Assembly (NCBI GenBank): GCA_020796225.1
Contig: CM036762.1
Coordinates: 51,384,407-51,448,406 of the forward strand
Direction: 5' to 3'
From: Arion vulgaris
Taxonomy: Eukaryota > Mollusca > Gastropoda > Stylommatophora > Arionidae
DNA length: 64,000 bases
The notes under the pieces are model-generated. The model was given only the letters and a program-made list of their open reading frames with translations. It had not been told where the DNA came from and ran no database searches. Position numbers and translations under genes: made by a program. Positions 1-9,834 of the stretch are shown here, piece by piece (within the stretch, counting starts at the first letter, position 1; each line of letters begins with the position of its first letter).

Positions 1-1419
1 AAGGCAGATGAACATACGAATAATATATTACTGCTGATGTGTTATAACATTGTTAGAAGGTAGGTGAACATACGAATAATATATTACTGCTGATGTGTTA
101 TAACATTGTTAGAAGGCAGATGAACATACGAATAATATATTACTGCTGATGTGTTATAACATTGTTAGAAGGCAGATGAACATACGAATAATATATTACT
201 GCTGATGTGTTATAACATTGTTAGAAGGCAGATGAACATACGAATAATATATTACTGCTGATGTGTTATAACATTGTTAGAAGGCAGGTGAACATACGAA
301 TAATATATTACTGCTGATGTGTTATAACATTGTTAGAAGGCAGGTGAACATACGAATAATATATTACTGCTGATGTGTTATAACATTGTTAGAAGGCAGA
401 TGAACATACGAATAATATATTACTGCTGATGTGTTATAACATTGTTAGAAGGCAGGTGAACATACGAATAATATATTACTGCTGATGTGTTATAACATTG
501 TTAGAAGGCAGGTGAACATACGAATAATATATTACTGCTGATGTGTTATAACATTGTTAGAAGGCAGATGAACATACGAATAATATATTACTGCTGATGT
601 GTTATAACATTGTTAGAAGGCAGATGAACATACGAATAATATATTACTGCTGATGTGTTATAACATTGTTAGAAGGCAGGTGAACATACGAATAATATAT
701 TACTGCTGATGTGTTATAACATTGTTAGAAGGCAGGTGAACATACGAATAATATATTACTGCTGATGTGTTATAACATTGTTAGAAGGCAGGTGAACATA
801 CGAATAATATATTACTGCTGATGTGTTATAACATTGTTAGAAGGCAGATGAACATACGAATAATATATTACTGCTGATGTGTTATAACATTGTTAGAAGG
901 CAGATGAACATACGAATAATATATTACTGCTGATGTGTTATAACATTGTTAGAAGGCAGGTGAACATACGAATAATATATTACTGCTGATGTGTTATAAC
1001 ATTGTTAGAAGGCAGATGAACATACGAATAATATATTACTGCTGATGTGTTATAACATTGTTAGAAGGCAGATGAACATACGAATAATATATTACTGCTG
1101 ATGTGTTATAACATTGTTAGAAGGCAGATGAACATACGAATAATATATTACTGCTGATGTGTTATAACATTGTTAGAAGGCAGATGAACATACGAATAAT
1201 ATATTACTGCTGATGTGTTATAACATTGTTAGAAGGCAGATGAACATACGAATAATATATTACTGCTGATGTGTTATAACATTGTTAGAAGGCAGGTGAA
1301 CATACGAATAATATATTACTGCTGATGTGTTATAACATTGTTAGAAGGCAGGTGAACATACGAATAATATATTACTGCTGATGTGTTATAACATTGTTAG
1401 AAGGCAGGTGAACATACGA
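1..1419. repeat. 56-bp tandem array, about 25 copies
   Basis: A 56-bp unit repeats head to tail from the first base of the window, so the array continues to the left. Copies are almost identical. The main variation is one A/G site (cagatg or caggtg), which switches irregularly along the array; the second copy also has taggtg. The last unit breaks off at cgaa before unique DNA. The unit is AT-rich and contains no open frame of interest. It is satellite or minisatellite DNA homogenised by recent amplification or gene conversion. Confidence 0.97.
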
Positions 1420-1480
1420 ATTGAACAAACAAAAATAGCAATTGTTTGAAAGAAGTTGGCTATTCAATATTAATTTATAC

Positions 1481-1739
1481 TTCTTTTTCTTCAAACGCTC
1501 CGTATCGACTGCTTGTTAACCAATCTTTGTGATTTATATGTGATCTGAGCTTAATAGCGATTGTACGTCGCGCCAGTTATTCGCCTACAAGTAGGCCAGC
1601 ACATCCGATTTCTGTGATGATTTTTATTTACTAGGGTAGCTTCTCTAGACTCCTACCTCCATCGCCTCTTACGACATGCCTTGTAGGTCGCAGTGTTACT
1701 ATTATTTGCTCTCTTTAGAGTCCTGGCAACTCACGGGCG
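1481..1739 (-). mobile_element. SINE-D copy (GAA-tailed retroposon)
   Basis: Full-length member of a family of about 260 bp repeated throughout the window. On the minus strand it runs from a cgcccg head through the core gcatgtcgtaagaggcga to a 3' end rich in GAA. It is flanked by a 9-bp direct repeat, aatttatac, at 1472-1480 and 1740-1748, which is a plausible target-site duplication and marks the insertion as a retroposon. Confidence 0.8.
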
Positions 1740-1742
1740 AAT

Positions 1743-1978
1743 TTATACAACAAAATTATACATTTTAAATTATACATCAAAGTTATACATATTTAATTAT
1801 ACAACAAAATTATACATTTTAAATTATACATCAAAATTATACATATTTAATTATACAACAAAATTATACATTTTAACTTATACATCAAAATTATACATAT
1901 TTAATTATACAACAAAATTATACATTTTAAATTATACATCAAAATTATACATATTTAATTATACAACAAAATTATGCG
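1743..1978. repeat. 54-bp AT-rich tandem array, about 4 copies
   Basis: Unit of about 54 bp made of two similar 27-bp halves (ttatacaacaaaa and ttatacatcaaaa variants). The array keeps a reading frame open for 130 codons, but the product is a low-complexity KLYI/FNYT repeat. I regard the frame as accidental. Confidence 0.9.
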
Positions 1979-1984
1979 CATTTA

Positions 1985-2215
1985 ATTTTCAAGGACTAGA
2001 CATGTTCTGCCTGGAACCCACAGGGACAGTGAAAGAAGGGGAGACCGAGAAATACATGGAGACGAGATTTGAAGGCAGAGATTAACAATATAAAGAAGAG
2101 CTGGAGAGAGCTGCAGGAGATAGCTAGAGATAGGAAGACTTGGCATGAGTTGGTTGAGGACCTATGCCCCAATCAGGGTTAAAAAGGCAAAGAGAGAGAG
2201 AGAGACATGTTCGAT
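1985..2215 (+). pseudogene. non-LTR retrotransposon 3' end, RT C-terminal tail
   Basis: The frame 2057-2182 encodes a tail starting WRRDLKAEI, continuing [11 protein letters not shown] and ending DLCPNQG before TAA. The [12 protein letters not shown] and LCP signatures are typical of the extreme C-terminus of RT ORFs of apurinic-endonuclease-type LINEs. A GA-rich tail follows (agagagagagagac). Only the last 40 or so codons remain, so this is a 5'-truncated insertion. The same tail occurs at 34485-34685 and, reversed, at 60725-60915. Confidence 0.8.
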
Positions 2216-2780
2216 TTTTACATCAAAATTATACATCTTCAATTTATACCATTAAAATACGCATATTTTTTGAAAAATATACAGTTAAATATTTATCATA
2301 TAAATTATTCAGCTAAAGAAATCTCATTTCAAAACAAAGTTATATCCGATATTATAAATCCAATTTATATATAACATCAAAAATATGAGATCGGAATTAT
2401 GTTGAAGAAGTACAACATTAACACTTGATGTGATGTGATGATGATAACTCAGACTGATTCATTCTTGCACATATTCGTTACATTATCGGATGATTGCAAA
2501 GAGATCCCTGCTGTTCTCTTCTTGATGTTCTTTGCTTCAAGCCGCAGAATTAAAGTTGGAAGAACAAAAATTCCTCACTCAGTAATGTCGGAATATTAAG
2601 CGTCCTTAGTGACGGGTGAAAGTGATAGATATATACTGGCAGGCGATTGGTTGGTATGTCGACATGCTACGCAGGTAATTTTGGTGCGGTTGGAGGTATG
2701 CTTGTGTTACCCATTTTATTAATTACCACAGCATGTTTGACATTATTTCATTATAGTAATGTCTGTATAGAAAGAAAAAC
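2216..2780. other. AT-rich stretch, nothing recognised
   Basis: No open frame, tRNA-like boxes, inverted termini or tandem structure found. It contains short stretches resembling the 54-bp array unit (tacatcaaaattatacat near 2220), so it may be decayed repeat flank. Confidence 0.5.
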
Positions 2781-2784
2781 AGAC

Positions 2785-2965
2785 CAATAGAATGAAAAAA
2801 AAGAAGAAAGTAAGACAGAAGAACGAAAAAAAGAAAGAAAATAAGGAACAAAAACAAAGAAATAAAGAAGGAAAGAAAGAAAAAAAGAACTAAAGACAGA
2901 ATAAAGAAAATAAGACAGAATTTTCTCAGAATTTCGACAGAAAAGAAAGAAAGAGGAAAAGCTAC
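2785..2965. repeat. purine-rich GAAA/AAAG tract
   Basis: Imperfect GAAA, AAAG and AAGA repeats give a long one-strand purine tract. The 76-codon minus-strand frame across it is a Phe/Ser-rich low-complexity shadow and not a gene. Confidence 0.85.
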
Positions 2966-3065
2966 TGTTATCGATTTTCAAATGCTAAAGGTTCTTTTAC
3001 GTTCTCAACTTGAACACAGGACCTACATTTTATCGTCCATCTCCGATAGGACTAAGAACTTGATC

Positions 3066-3370
3066 TCACCTACACTGAGAGCAGGGAAAAATATCATGCT
3101 CGCTCCCCAGGGAGAATAAACAGACTCGTTTATTTGTCTGTTTTTCTGTCCATGAAACTCTGCTTATTCTTCTATATATCCACATCTCAAATGTATCAAT
3201 TCTGTCTTCTAACTGCTTGTTCATTGTCCATGTTTCCGAGCCATACATTAATATAGGATATATATATAGCATTTGATCATTCTCATTTTTAGCCTGTTTG
3301 TAATTTGTTTGGATGTCAGTAACTTTCTTATACTATTGAAATTATCCTTGACCATTCCTATTCTAACAGA
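3066..3370 (-). pseudogene. non-LTR RT remnant (thumb region)
   Basis: On the minus strand a 68-codon frame contains YIYPILMYGSETWTM followed by a helix-like LEDRIDTFEMWIYRRI. The Y-x-x-L-x-Y-G-x-E-T-W block is the hallmark of the region just after the RT palm in LINE-encoded reverse transcriptases. The frame is broken on both sides. The preceding 2990-3065 stretch resembles, in inverse orientation, DNA at 26755-26825. Confidence 0.8.
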
Positions 3371-3632
3371 TACGTTATCACAACTGTCTGTGTGATGTGC
3401 CGCTATGTCTGAAACCAATTGCTCGGAGAATTCGATCGATCTCTAGGGAGTGCAGGACAGATTTGGCATTCTTTGATGTAGTGGCTTCTGTGGTGTATAG
3501 GCGTGTTGAGAATAGGTGAGAGGAACACATGAACCAATGATACGCAGAAAGAAATTTAAACTCCAACAAATGTTCAGTAGATGGAAATATAATTATTGTT
3601 GTTTGCTTTGGTTTGCTGTTTTCATCAAACAA

Positions 3633-3996
3633 TTTCAACATTTATTTCAACATTTATTTCAACATTTATTTCAACATTTATTTCAACATTTATTTCAACA
3701 TTTATTTCAACATTTATTTCAACATTTATTTCAACATTTATTTCAACATTTATTTCAACATTTATTTCAACATTTATTTCAACATTTATTTCAACATTTA
3801 TTTCAACATTTATTTCAACATTTATTTCAACATTTATTTCAACATTTATTTCAACATTTATTTCAACATTTATTTCAACATTTATTTCAACATTTTGTTC
3901 AACATTTATTTCAACATTTATTTCAACATTTATTTCAACATTTATTTCAACATTTATTTCAACATTTATTTCAACATTTATTTCAACATTTTGTTC
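3633..3996. repeat. 12-bp tandem array, about 30 copies
   Basis: Perfect repetition of tttcaacattta, with two ttttgttc variants near 3893 and 3990. Because 12 is divisible by 3 and the unit has no stop in any forward frame, all three forward frames stay open (repeats of FQHL, STFI and FNIY). These are consequences of the repeat and not protein genes. Confidence 0.97.
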
Positions 3997-4044
3997 TTCC
4001 CAAACTTAGTAGCAAGGATAATATTAAACATTCTTTGCACCCAT

Positions 4045-4293
4045 GTCATGTCGGGTCCCACTAGGGAAGCAAAGAATAGTACCACTGTGACCTACAAGTC
4101 ATGTCGTAAGAGGCGACTGGAGGAGGAACTAGTGAAGTTACCCTAGTAGATAAATAGCATCGAAGAAATCGGATGTGCTCGCCTACTTGTAGACGCATGA
4201 CATAACGTACAATCGCTCTTACGCTCAGATCACATACACATCACAAAAAGTGATTAACAGGTGGTTGATATGGTGCGTTCGAAGAAGAAGAAG
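4045..4293 (+). mobile_element. SINE-D copy
   Basis: Carries the family core (catgtcgtaagaggcgac at about 4099), the accctagta and caatcgctctta blocks, and a 3' end gcgttcgaagaagaagaag. The GAA tail runs directly into the 41-bp tandem array, so the SINE abuts or seeded the array boundary. Confidence 0.85.
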
Positions 4294-4916
4294 AAGACAG
4301 TCTTTGAAGGAGATGATAGTAGTGAGTATAATGTAAGACAGTCTTTGAAGGAGATGATAGTAGTGAGTATAATGTAAGACAGTCTTTGAAGGAGATGATA
4401 GTAGTGAGTATAATGTAAGACAGTCTTTGAAGGAGATGATAGTAGTGAGTATAATGTAAGACAGTCTTTGAAGGAGATGATAGTAGTGAGTATAATGTAA
4501 GACAGTCTTTGAAGGAGATGATAGTAGTGAGTATAATGTAAGACAGTCTTTGAAGGAGATGATAGTAGTGAGTATAATGTAAGACAGTCTTTGAAGGAGA
4601 TGATAGTAGTGAGTATAATGTAAGACAGTCTTTGAAGGAGATGATAGTAGTGAGTATAATGTAAGACAGTCTTTGAAGGAGATGATAGTAGTGAGTATAA
4701 TGTAAGACAGTCTTTGAAGGAGATGATAGTAGTGAGTATAATGTAAGACAGTCTTTGAAGGAGATGATAGTAGTGAGTATAATGTAAGACAGTCTTTGAA
4801 GGAGATGATAGTAGTGAGTATAATGTAAGACAGTCTTTGAAGGAGATGATAGTAGTGAGTATAATGTAAGACAGTCTTTGAAGGAGACGATAGTAGTGAG
4901 TATAATGTAAGACAGG
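4294..4916. repeat. 41-bp tandem array, about 15 copies
   Basis: Nearly perfect head-to-tail copies of a 41-bp unit beginning agacagtctttgaagg. Only the last unit shows a substitution (gagacgatag). The 221-codon minus-strand frame through it is an artefact of the repeat. Confidence 0.97.
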
Positions 4917-4974
4917 CAATAATTTAGTAAATCACTTCGAGCATATTATTAGAAGGGACATAAGAGAGCCAAAT

Positions 4975-5440
4975 CAATGCAATAACAATATTAGACGGGA
5001 TTTGAAAGAGGTAATCACTGCAAAGATAATATTAGACTGGATATGAAAGAGCCAATCATTGCCAGTATTATGATAAATAGCGTATGAAAGAACAAATCAC
5101 TGCAATAATAATATTATTAAACTGGATATGAAAGAGCTAATCACTGCAAGGATTAAATTAGACGAGATAAGAAAGAGCCAATCACTGCGAAGATAATATT
5201 AGACGGGATATGAAAGATCTAATCACTGCGAGGATTATATTAGACGAGATAAGAAAGAGCCAACACTGCGAAGATAATATTAGACTGGATGTGAAAGAGC
5301 TAATCACTGTGAGGATTATATTAGACGAGATAAGAAAGAGCCAATCACTGCGAAGATAATATTAGACGGGATGTGAAAAAGCTAATCACTGTGAGGATTA
5401 TATTAGACGGGATACGAATGAGTTAATTATTCTGAGAACA
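4975..5440. repeat. degenerate tandem array, period about 41-44 bp, 11 copies
   Basis: Recurrent blocks of the form atattagacgggatatgaaa followed by agccaatcactgcgaag. Copies differ by substitutions and small indels, unlike the homogeneous array just upstream. The unit sequence is different although the period is similar. Confidence 0.85.
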
Positions 5441-5557
5441 ATAGAAATTCTCTGTAATAAAGTTGTATGGATTTTTCTTTAATCCATATGATAATTTCAA
5501 GGTAGAAGAAAAAAATCGACTAATTTTAAAAAAAAACAAAGTCACTTATTGTGAGTT

Positions 5558-5612
5558 TGAGGGCTGACTGAGGGCTGACTAAGGGCTTACTGAGGGCTGA
5601 CTGGGGGCTAAC
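5558..5612. repeat. 10-bp repeat, about 5 copies
   Basis: Short imperfect array of agggctgact, with variants agggcttact and ggggctaacg. Confidence 0.8.
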
Positions 5613-5689
5613 GCAAAAGACAGATTAGTTGAATGAAGATGATATAGGCATATTCACACAAAATATATTCTAGAATTGTTTTAAATTTT

Positions 5690-5945
5690 TTTTGTACGAT
5701 CATCCATTATGAGTTCATGCGTAATCATGCCACCTAATATGTCATCTAGTACTGATTTTTGTATGAGGTCTTGCTTTCCTTATTACCAGTGTCAATGGCC
5801 ATACAGATAGCCTACCTTCGACTGTAGAGGTATTTGTAATTTAGGTCACCAAGTAAAAGAACAGAGTCTCCCGTAATCCAACCTCGCACGAAGCACACTC
5901 AAAATGTTGTTGGGGCCAAACAGGGCTTGAACCATAGAAGTTGCA
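5690..5945 (-). mobile_element. tRNA-type SINE-H, decayed
   Basis: On the minus strand a tRNA-like head has an A-box-like gttagcaaagttgac and a B-box-like ggttcaagccc, followed by a body ending in the tctaaagtc/cttcgactgtagaggta block. Related copies are at 35845-36010 and 62800-63005. The tccgacttcagaggtac block is also shared with SINE-G, so H and G look like relatives. Confidence 0.6.
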
Positions 5946-6034
5946 ACACACAGCACAGAATATTGTCAACTTTGCTAACAACGATCTTCAGTTCAAGTAT
6001 TGAAGACATGAATGAGTGTGATACTACCAAAAAA

Positions 6035-6195
6035 AGTGAGCGACACATATCGTTTTTGGAGTGCGTAGTGTCTCTCTGTGGAATACCAGGAAATGAGACT
6101 GCAGTCCGTCTGGCCAAGGAAATATTCTGCAGGAGTGCAGCCGGGTGTATCAGTTACCTACCACCAAAAGAAAAGGATGAAGGCTACCAATACTA
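6035..6195 (+). pseudogene. RNase H domain fragment of a retrotransposon
   Basis: The frame reads CGIPGNETAVRLAKE, matching the C-terminal motif of LINE RNase H domains (S-H-C-G-I-P-G-N-E-x-A-D-x-L-A-K), with the catalytic Asp replaced by Val. After LAKE the homology continues only after a frameshift (PGVSVTYHQKKR). It is a different RNase H lineage from the [16 protein letters not shown] copies elsewhere in the window. Confidence 0.7.
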
Positions 6196-6284
6196 TTACA
6201 GGACGACTACTATACTATGAGTGCGGACTTAAAAATGTTGATTTGTTGACATTTCGAAGGCGAGATCTTAAATGTTTGGTTTTT

Positions 6285-6470
6285 ATAACGTCCTGAGGGT
6301 CGGTTGTAAAATGTTTGAATTCTTTAACTTCTGAGGGTCGGTTGTAAAATGTTTGAATTCTTCAACTTCTGAGGGTTGGTCGTAAAATGTTTGATTTTTT
6401 TAATTTTCAGAGGCGAGATCTTAAAATATTTAATTTCTGTTAACTGTCTGAGTCAGTCGTTAAATATATA
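6285..6470. repeat. 51-bp tandem repeat, 3 copies
   Basis: Three imperfect copies of a unit containing gagggtcggttgtaaaatg then tttgaattctt. A further half-copy occurs near 7097-7160 (gtcgtaaaatatttgattt), on the other side of the LINE fragment at 6485-7110, so that fragment may have inserted into this repeat. Confidence 0.75.
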
Positions 6471-6484
6471 TTTTTCTTCCATGG

Positions 6485-7110
6485 ACAGTGTATAGCAGAC
6501 ACGGAAGAAAATTAAACCATTTCCACACAAGCTGTCTACGCAGAATACTAAAAATAAACTGGCAGGACAAAATTCCAGACAGCGAAGTCCTCACAAGAGC
6601 AAAGATCCCAAGCGTCAACACCCTGTTGCAGAAGGCCCAACTGAGATGGGTCGGTCACGTTGCTCGAATGCCTGATAAACGCATCCCAAAACAGTTGATG
6701 TATGGCGAGCTTGAAGGGGCAGACGTTTAGCTGGTGGACAGAAAACGCTTTAAAGACACTCTTAAAGTGTCTCTGAAATGCTTCGATATAGACAATACGT
6801 GCTGGGAATCCTTGCGCAAGATCGCCAAATGTGGCGCTGTAACAACAAAAGAGGAACCTGAATAGCTGAGAATCATCGTATTGTTGAGTCCCAGAGAAAA
6901 CGAGCAGCGCGAAAAGACAGAGCACACAACACGCACATGTCTAACCTTGATCATGTATGCCCCACCTGTGGTCGGGGATTCTGTTCTAGGATTGACTCTA
7001 CAGTCACCTCCGCACACACCAGAGAGGTGCAACAGTACACGTCTGAGATTGTTGTCATCATCGCTTGCGATGGACGGCTATTATATATATATATCGCGAT
7101 CCTAGTCGTA
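6485..7110 (+). pseudogene. non-LTR LINE 3' end with zinc-knuckle-like tail
   Basis: An 80-codon frame contains LNHFHTSCLRRILKINW, IPSVNTLLQKAQLRWVGHV and RMPDKRIPKQLMYGEL. After a stop at 6728 the homology goes on in another frame with FKDTLKVSLKCFDID and WESL. The remnant ends with CPTCGRGF near 6958, the start of the Cys/His finger that closes this LINE family's RT protein. It is broken by stops and frameshifts. A second copy lies inverted at 27950-28470. Confidence 0.85.
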
Positions 7111-7126
7111 AAATATTTGATTTAGT

Positions 7127-7930
7127 TAATCCGCTTATGGTCAGATGTAAAAAGTTTAATTTCTTTAACCTTAATATAGGTCCCTAATCAACAGCCGTGC
7201 CTTCATTCAAAATACGGCGGCTACTGAACTGAATTATGACCCCTTATCAATCTCCTTGACAACAAGACTATATATACTTGTAAATATAAGATTGACTGCC
7301 CTTTCATTACCTCCACAAAATAATTTCCACGACAGTTAATTTATATAATAAAGGTTGAAGTACTCTAGAAGCCATTCACTCATAAGAAAGTCCCAAAAGA
7401 GTAGAAACATTTGACAAATCCCAAGAGATAATTTCACGGCTATTATTAACCACTTTGATATCTACACCAATCAAGATGGCCGAAATCCCAGCAGACGTAG
7501 GCACAACGAGGCACAAATACAGCTCGTTGGCGGCATCTTGTGATAGCTTCTGTAACAACAGAACACAGTTTAATTAAACTGACAATTGTCTGCTGACATC
7601 TAACATCTGGTGTGTGTTGTCAGAAGATTAACAGACAGTTAAGAGCCCAGAAAATTGGTGTGAAAGTTGAATAAATCTGAAATGTCATCACATGAACTAT
7701 AAAGTCTTGAAATCTGTCACAGCGAGAGATGCTTCCTTAACAGAGCTGTTGGTTTTATCTTGAAGTTGGTGCTATCTGTTTGAGATAGATCAGCTTTCTA
7801 AATAGATGTCTAAGTCGTTTAACTGATGCATGATGAAGACTTTTGTTTTAGAATAAACTTTGTGATGACGTATCTACATTGTTTTACAGAAGAATGCTGA
7901 ACATTCCATGGACAGCGAAGAAAACAAATG
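7127..7930. other. no gene or repeat recognised
   Basis: AT-rich DNA with short frames only. The 60-codon minus-strand frame at 7376-7558 has no motif I recognise and no splice or start context that would support it. Confidence 0.5.
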
Positions 7931-7942
7931 ATGAGGTTTTAA

Positions 7943-8159
7943 CCCTTTAGCTGCTAAGGACGTATATATACGTTTTTCCTATTCACTTCTAAAGACGCAT
8001 TAACACGTCTGTTATTATCTCTCCTCTGTGCTAAAGACGTGGTAACCCGTTATACATTGCTATTGTCACTGTTATAGGCGTACATTCACGTTTGTGACCT
8101 AGAAACAAAGAGTAGTTATTTTTAGCTCAGCCTTCGGAAAGTATGTAGCAGCGAAAGGG
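7943..8159. mobile_element. piggyBac-like MITE
   Basis: A 217-bp element bounded by TTAA on both sides (7939-7942 and 8160-8163), with terminal inverted repeats ccctttagctgcta and agcagcgaaaggg (inner ends gctgct/agcagc). Termini starting CCC next to a TTAA target are the piggyBac hallmark. There is no transposase, so it is non-autonomous. Confidence 0.8.
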
Positions 8160-8214
8160 TTAAAACAGACCTGCACACAAAGAAAGCGTATCAAAATTAT
8201 ATGAATCAGACAAT

Positions 8215-8445
8215 CAAGGTTCTTCTGGCATATATTTCGAAGACGAGGTTTAGAATATTTGGTGACAACAGGTACAATTCAGAGAAGGAGAGCTTGTGGA
8301 AGACAGTTGGAGAAGTTGTTGGAATGTCTGATATCGTGGTTCGACAAAAGATCGACGTCAGAACTGATTAACTAGACCAGGGAGGGAGAGAGAGTTGTAA
8401 AGAAGCATGATCACCTACGCCAGCATGCATGGCACCTAATTGATT
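8215..8445 (+). pseudogene. non-LTR RT C-terminal tail (GRQRK type)
   Basis: Degenerate copy of the tail seen more clearly at 16985-17185: a K-I-x-x-R-R-x-x-G-R-Q segment, LxSWFDKRSTSELI, and a terminal ITYASMHGT-like end in shifted frames. It is interrupted immediately after the tail by the SINE-E copy at 8446-8698, which duplicated its last 12 bp. Confidence 0.65.
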
Positions 8446-8698
8446 CTTATTCTTCTTTGCGTTCGTTCTTTACGAAAACGTTTAACCACTCTTTGTGATA
8501 TGTTTGATCTTTGCCAAGAACGTGTATACGTTGCACGTTGGTTTGGTAGGCCTCTAAACACATAGACTTCTACACGTTTAGGACACATGCATCCGATTTC
8601 AGCCAAACCTCCTTAGTCGCCTCTTACGACATGCGTGGCAGGTAACAGTGGTTCTATTCTTTACACCCCAAATATGGTCCCCGGTAACCACTCGGGCG
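8446..8698 (-). mobile_element. SINE-E copy, full length with 12-bp TSD
   Basis: Complete minus-strand member of the SINE-E family: 5' head cgcccgagtggttacc, core gcatgtcgtaagaggcgac, and a 3' GAA-rich end. A perfect 12-bp duplication, acctaattgatt, flanks it at 8434-8445 and 8699-8710. The TSD defines both ends of the family precisely. Confidence 0.9.
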
Positions 8699-8710
8699 AC
8701 CTAATTGATT

Positions 8711-9000
8711 GTTATACATTGTGTTTGAAGGAATTTGGAAGACAATGTTCAACGAAATGGACCGTGTACCTGATGGAAGCTGGATGAGGCGTGTGTATAA
8801 TCAGAGATATACTAAACCATCACAAGCTCTTCAACGTCTGAGCACTATCGGTGAAGGACTGAGCACTATTGGTCTCATCGAAGTCATATGTTATCTGTTC
8901 AATGTGAATGAGAAATGATTGCCAACAAGTCAACCGTCACTTCAGGAGTGGCTCAGTACTGAGTCAGTTAGCTTTACAGAAGCAAAGATTCTGATGAAAG
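8711..9000. other. no feature recognised
   Basis: A 69-codon frame at 8709-8918 begins inside the SINE-E target duplication and has no recognised motif. No other structure seen. Confidence 0.4.
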
Positions 9001-9004
9001 ATTC

Positions 9005-9650
9005 CAGAAAAAAATGATGTGGCGAAAAACAAACGCTGAATGCAACCGAGAGCATGACAGCATAAATTCATTAAACAGACTCATAATTAAATAAATTCAT
9101 AAGTGCAGACCGCAGTGAGGGCAGGCCGTCTAAGGGTGGCTGCCCTAAAAGAAAATAGCAGCCTGCTTCCTTGCAGGTTTGTCTGGGAACAGCAAAGGCT
9201 AACGGAGAGCGAACCTAGTAAACGCTGGTTGAAATCGAACACACCACCGAAGAATAAGCACCTGAGCTCCAATATGTACTGAAGGTTGTGCACGTACATC
9301 CGTTCTTGATGTTTGAATGTTTATATATCACAGAATGATAAATACGACATAAGAACGATCGCGCGCGAGAGAGAGAGACTTAGAACGGGACACTGCGGTC
9401 TCAGAGCCCACTTTCATCGAATGAGTTTCAGCTGTCTGCACCTGTGGAGCACCAAAACAGTCCCTAAAGCATATCTTTCAAGACTGCCACAGCCTGAGCA
9501 GCATGATAATTGACATCTAGTCAACAGAAACAACCCTACAAAACAAACTATGGAGGACCGGTGAAGACCTCAAGCGCATCGCCCTCTTTATGACACATAC
9601 TGGAGTAATCGCATAGCATAAGTTGATCGCAGAAGAAGAAGTATACCCAA
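9005..9650 (+). pseudogene. RNase H-bearing LINE 3' end, GAA-tailed, with an insert
   Basis: Begins with MWRKTNAECNREHDSINSLNR, is interrupted by about 215 bp of other repeat (9090-9305), then continues with LRTGHCGLRAHFHRM and, after a frameshift, CTCGAPKQS-like and KLWRTGEDLKRIALFMTHTG residues. The T-G-H-x-x-L-x-x-H, C-x-C-G and L-W-x-T-x-E-D-L signatures are the terminal region of LINE proteins with RNase H. The 3' end gatcgcagaagaagaag is close to that at 33150. Part of the insert recurs at 15390-15510. Confidence 0.8.
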
Positions 9651-9834
9651 ATACTAGATCTCTCAACTGAAGATAAAACTTCCAACTACGAGGGAGGTAA
9701 CTCTACAGAAACATCGGGCATAGTAATTTCTCAAAATACGAAAGTGAACCGTCAGTAAATGAAACTTGTATGTATCATACAGTTAATGGCTACGCACATA
9801 TATCTTTTTGTATTCTTCTTCTTCTTCTTTTGTC

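Noticed and set aside
1..1419. CRISPR array
   Set aside because: Units are contiguous with no unique spacers, and the window is clearly eukaryotic. The same applies to the 76-bp, 41-bp and 30-bp arrays.
3516..4146. Three overlapping long frames of FQHL, STFI and FNIY repeats as a protein gene
   Set aside because: They exist only because a 12-bp unit without stops is repeated 30 times; all three forward frames are equally open.
4254..4919. 221-codon minus-strand frame
   Set aside because: Arises from the 41-bp array (three units equal 41 codons). No start context, motif or conservation signal.
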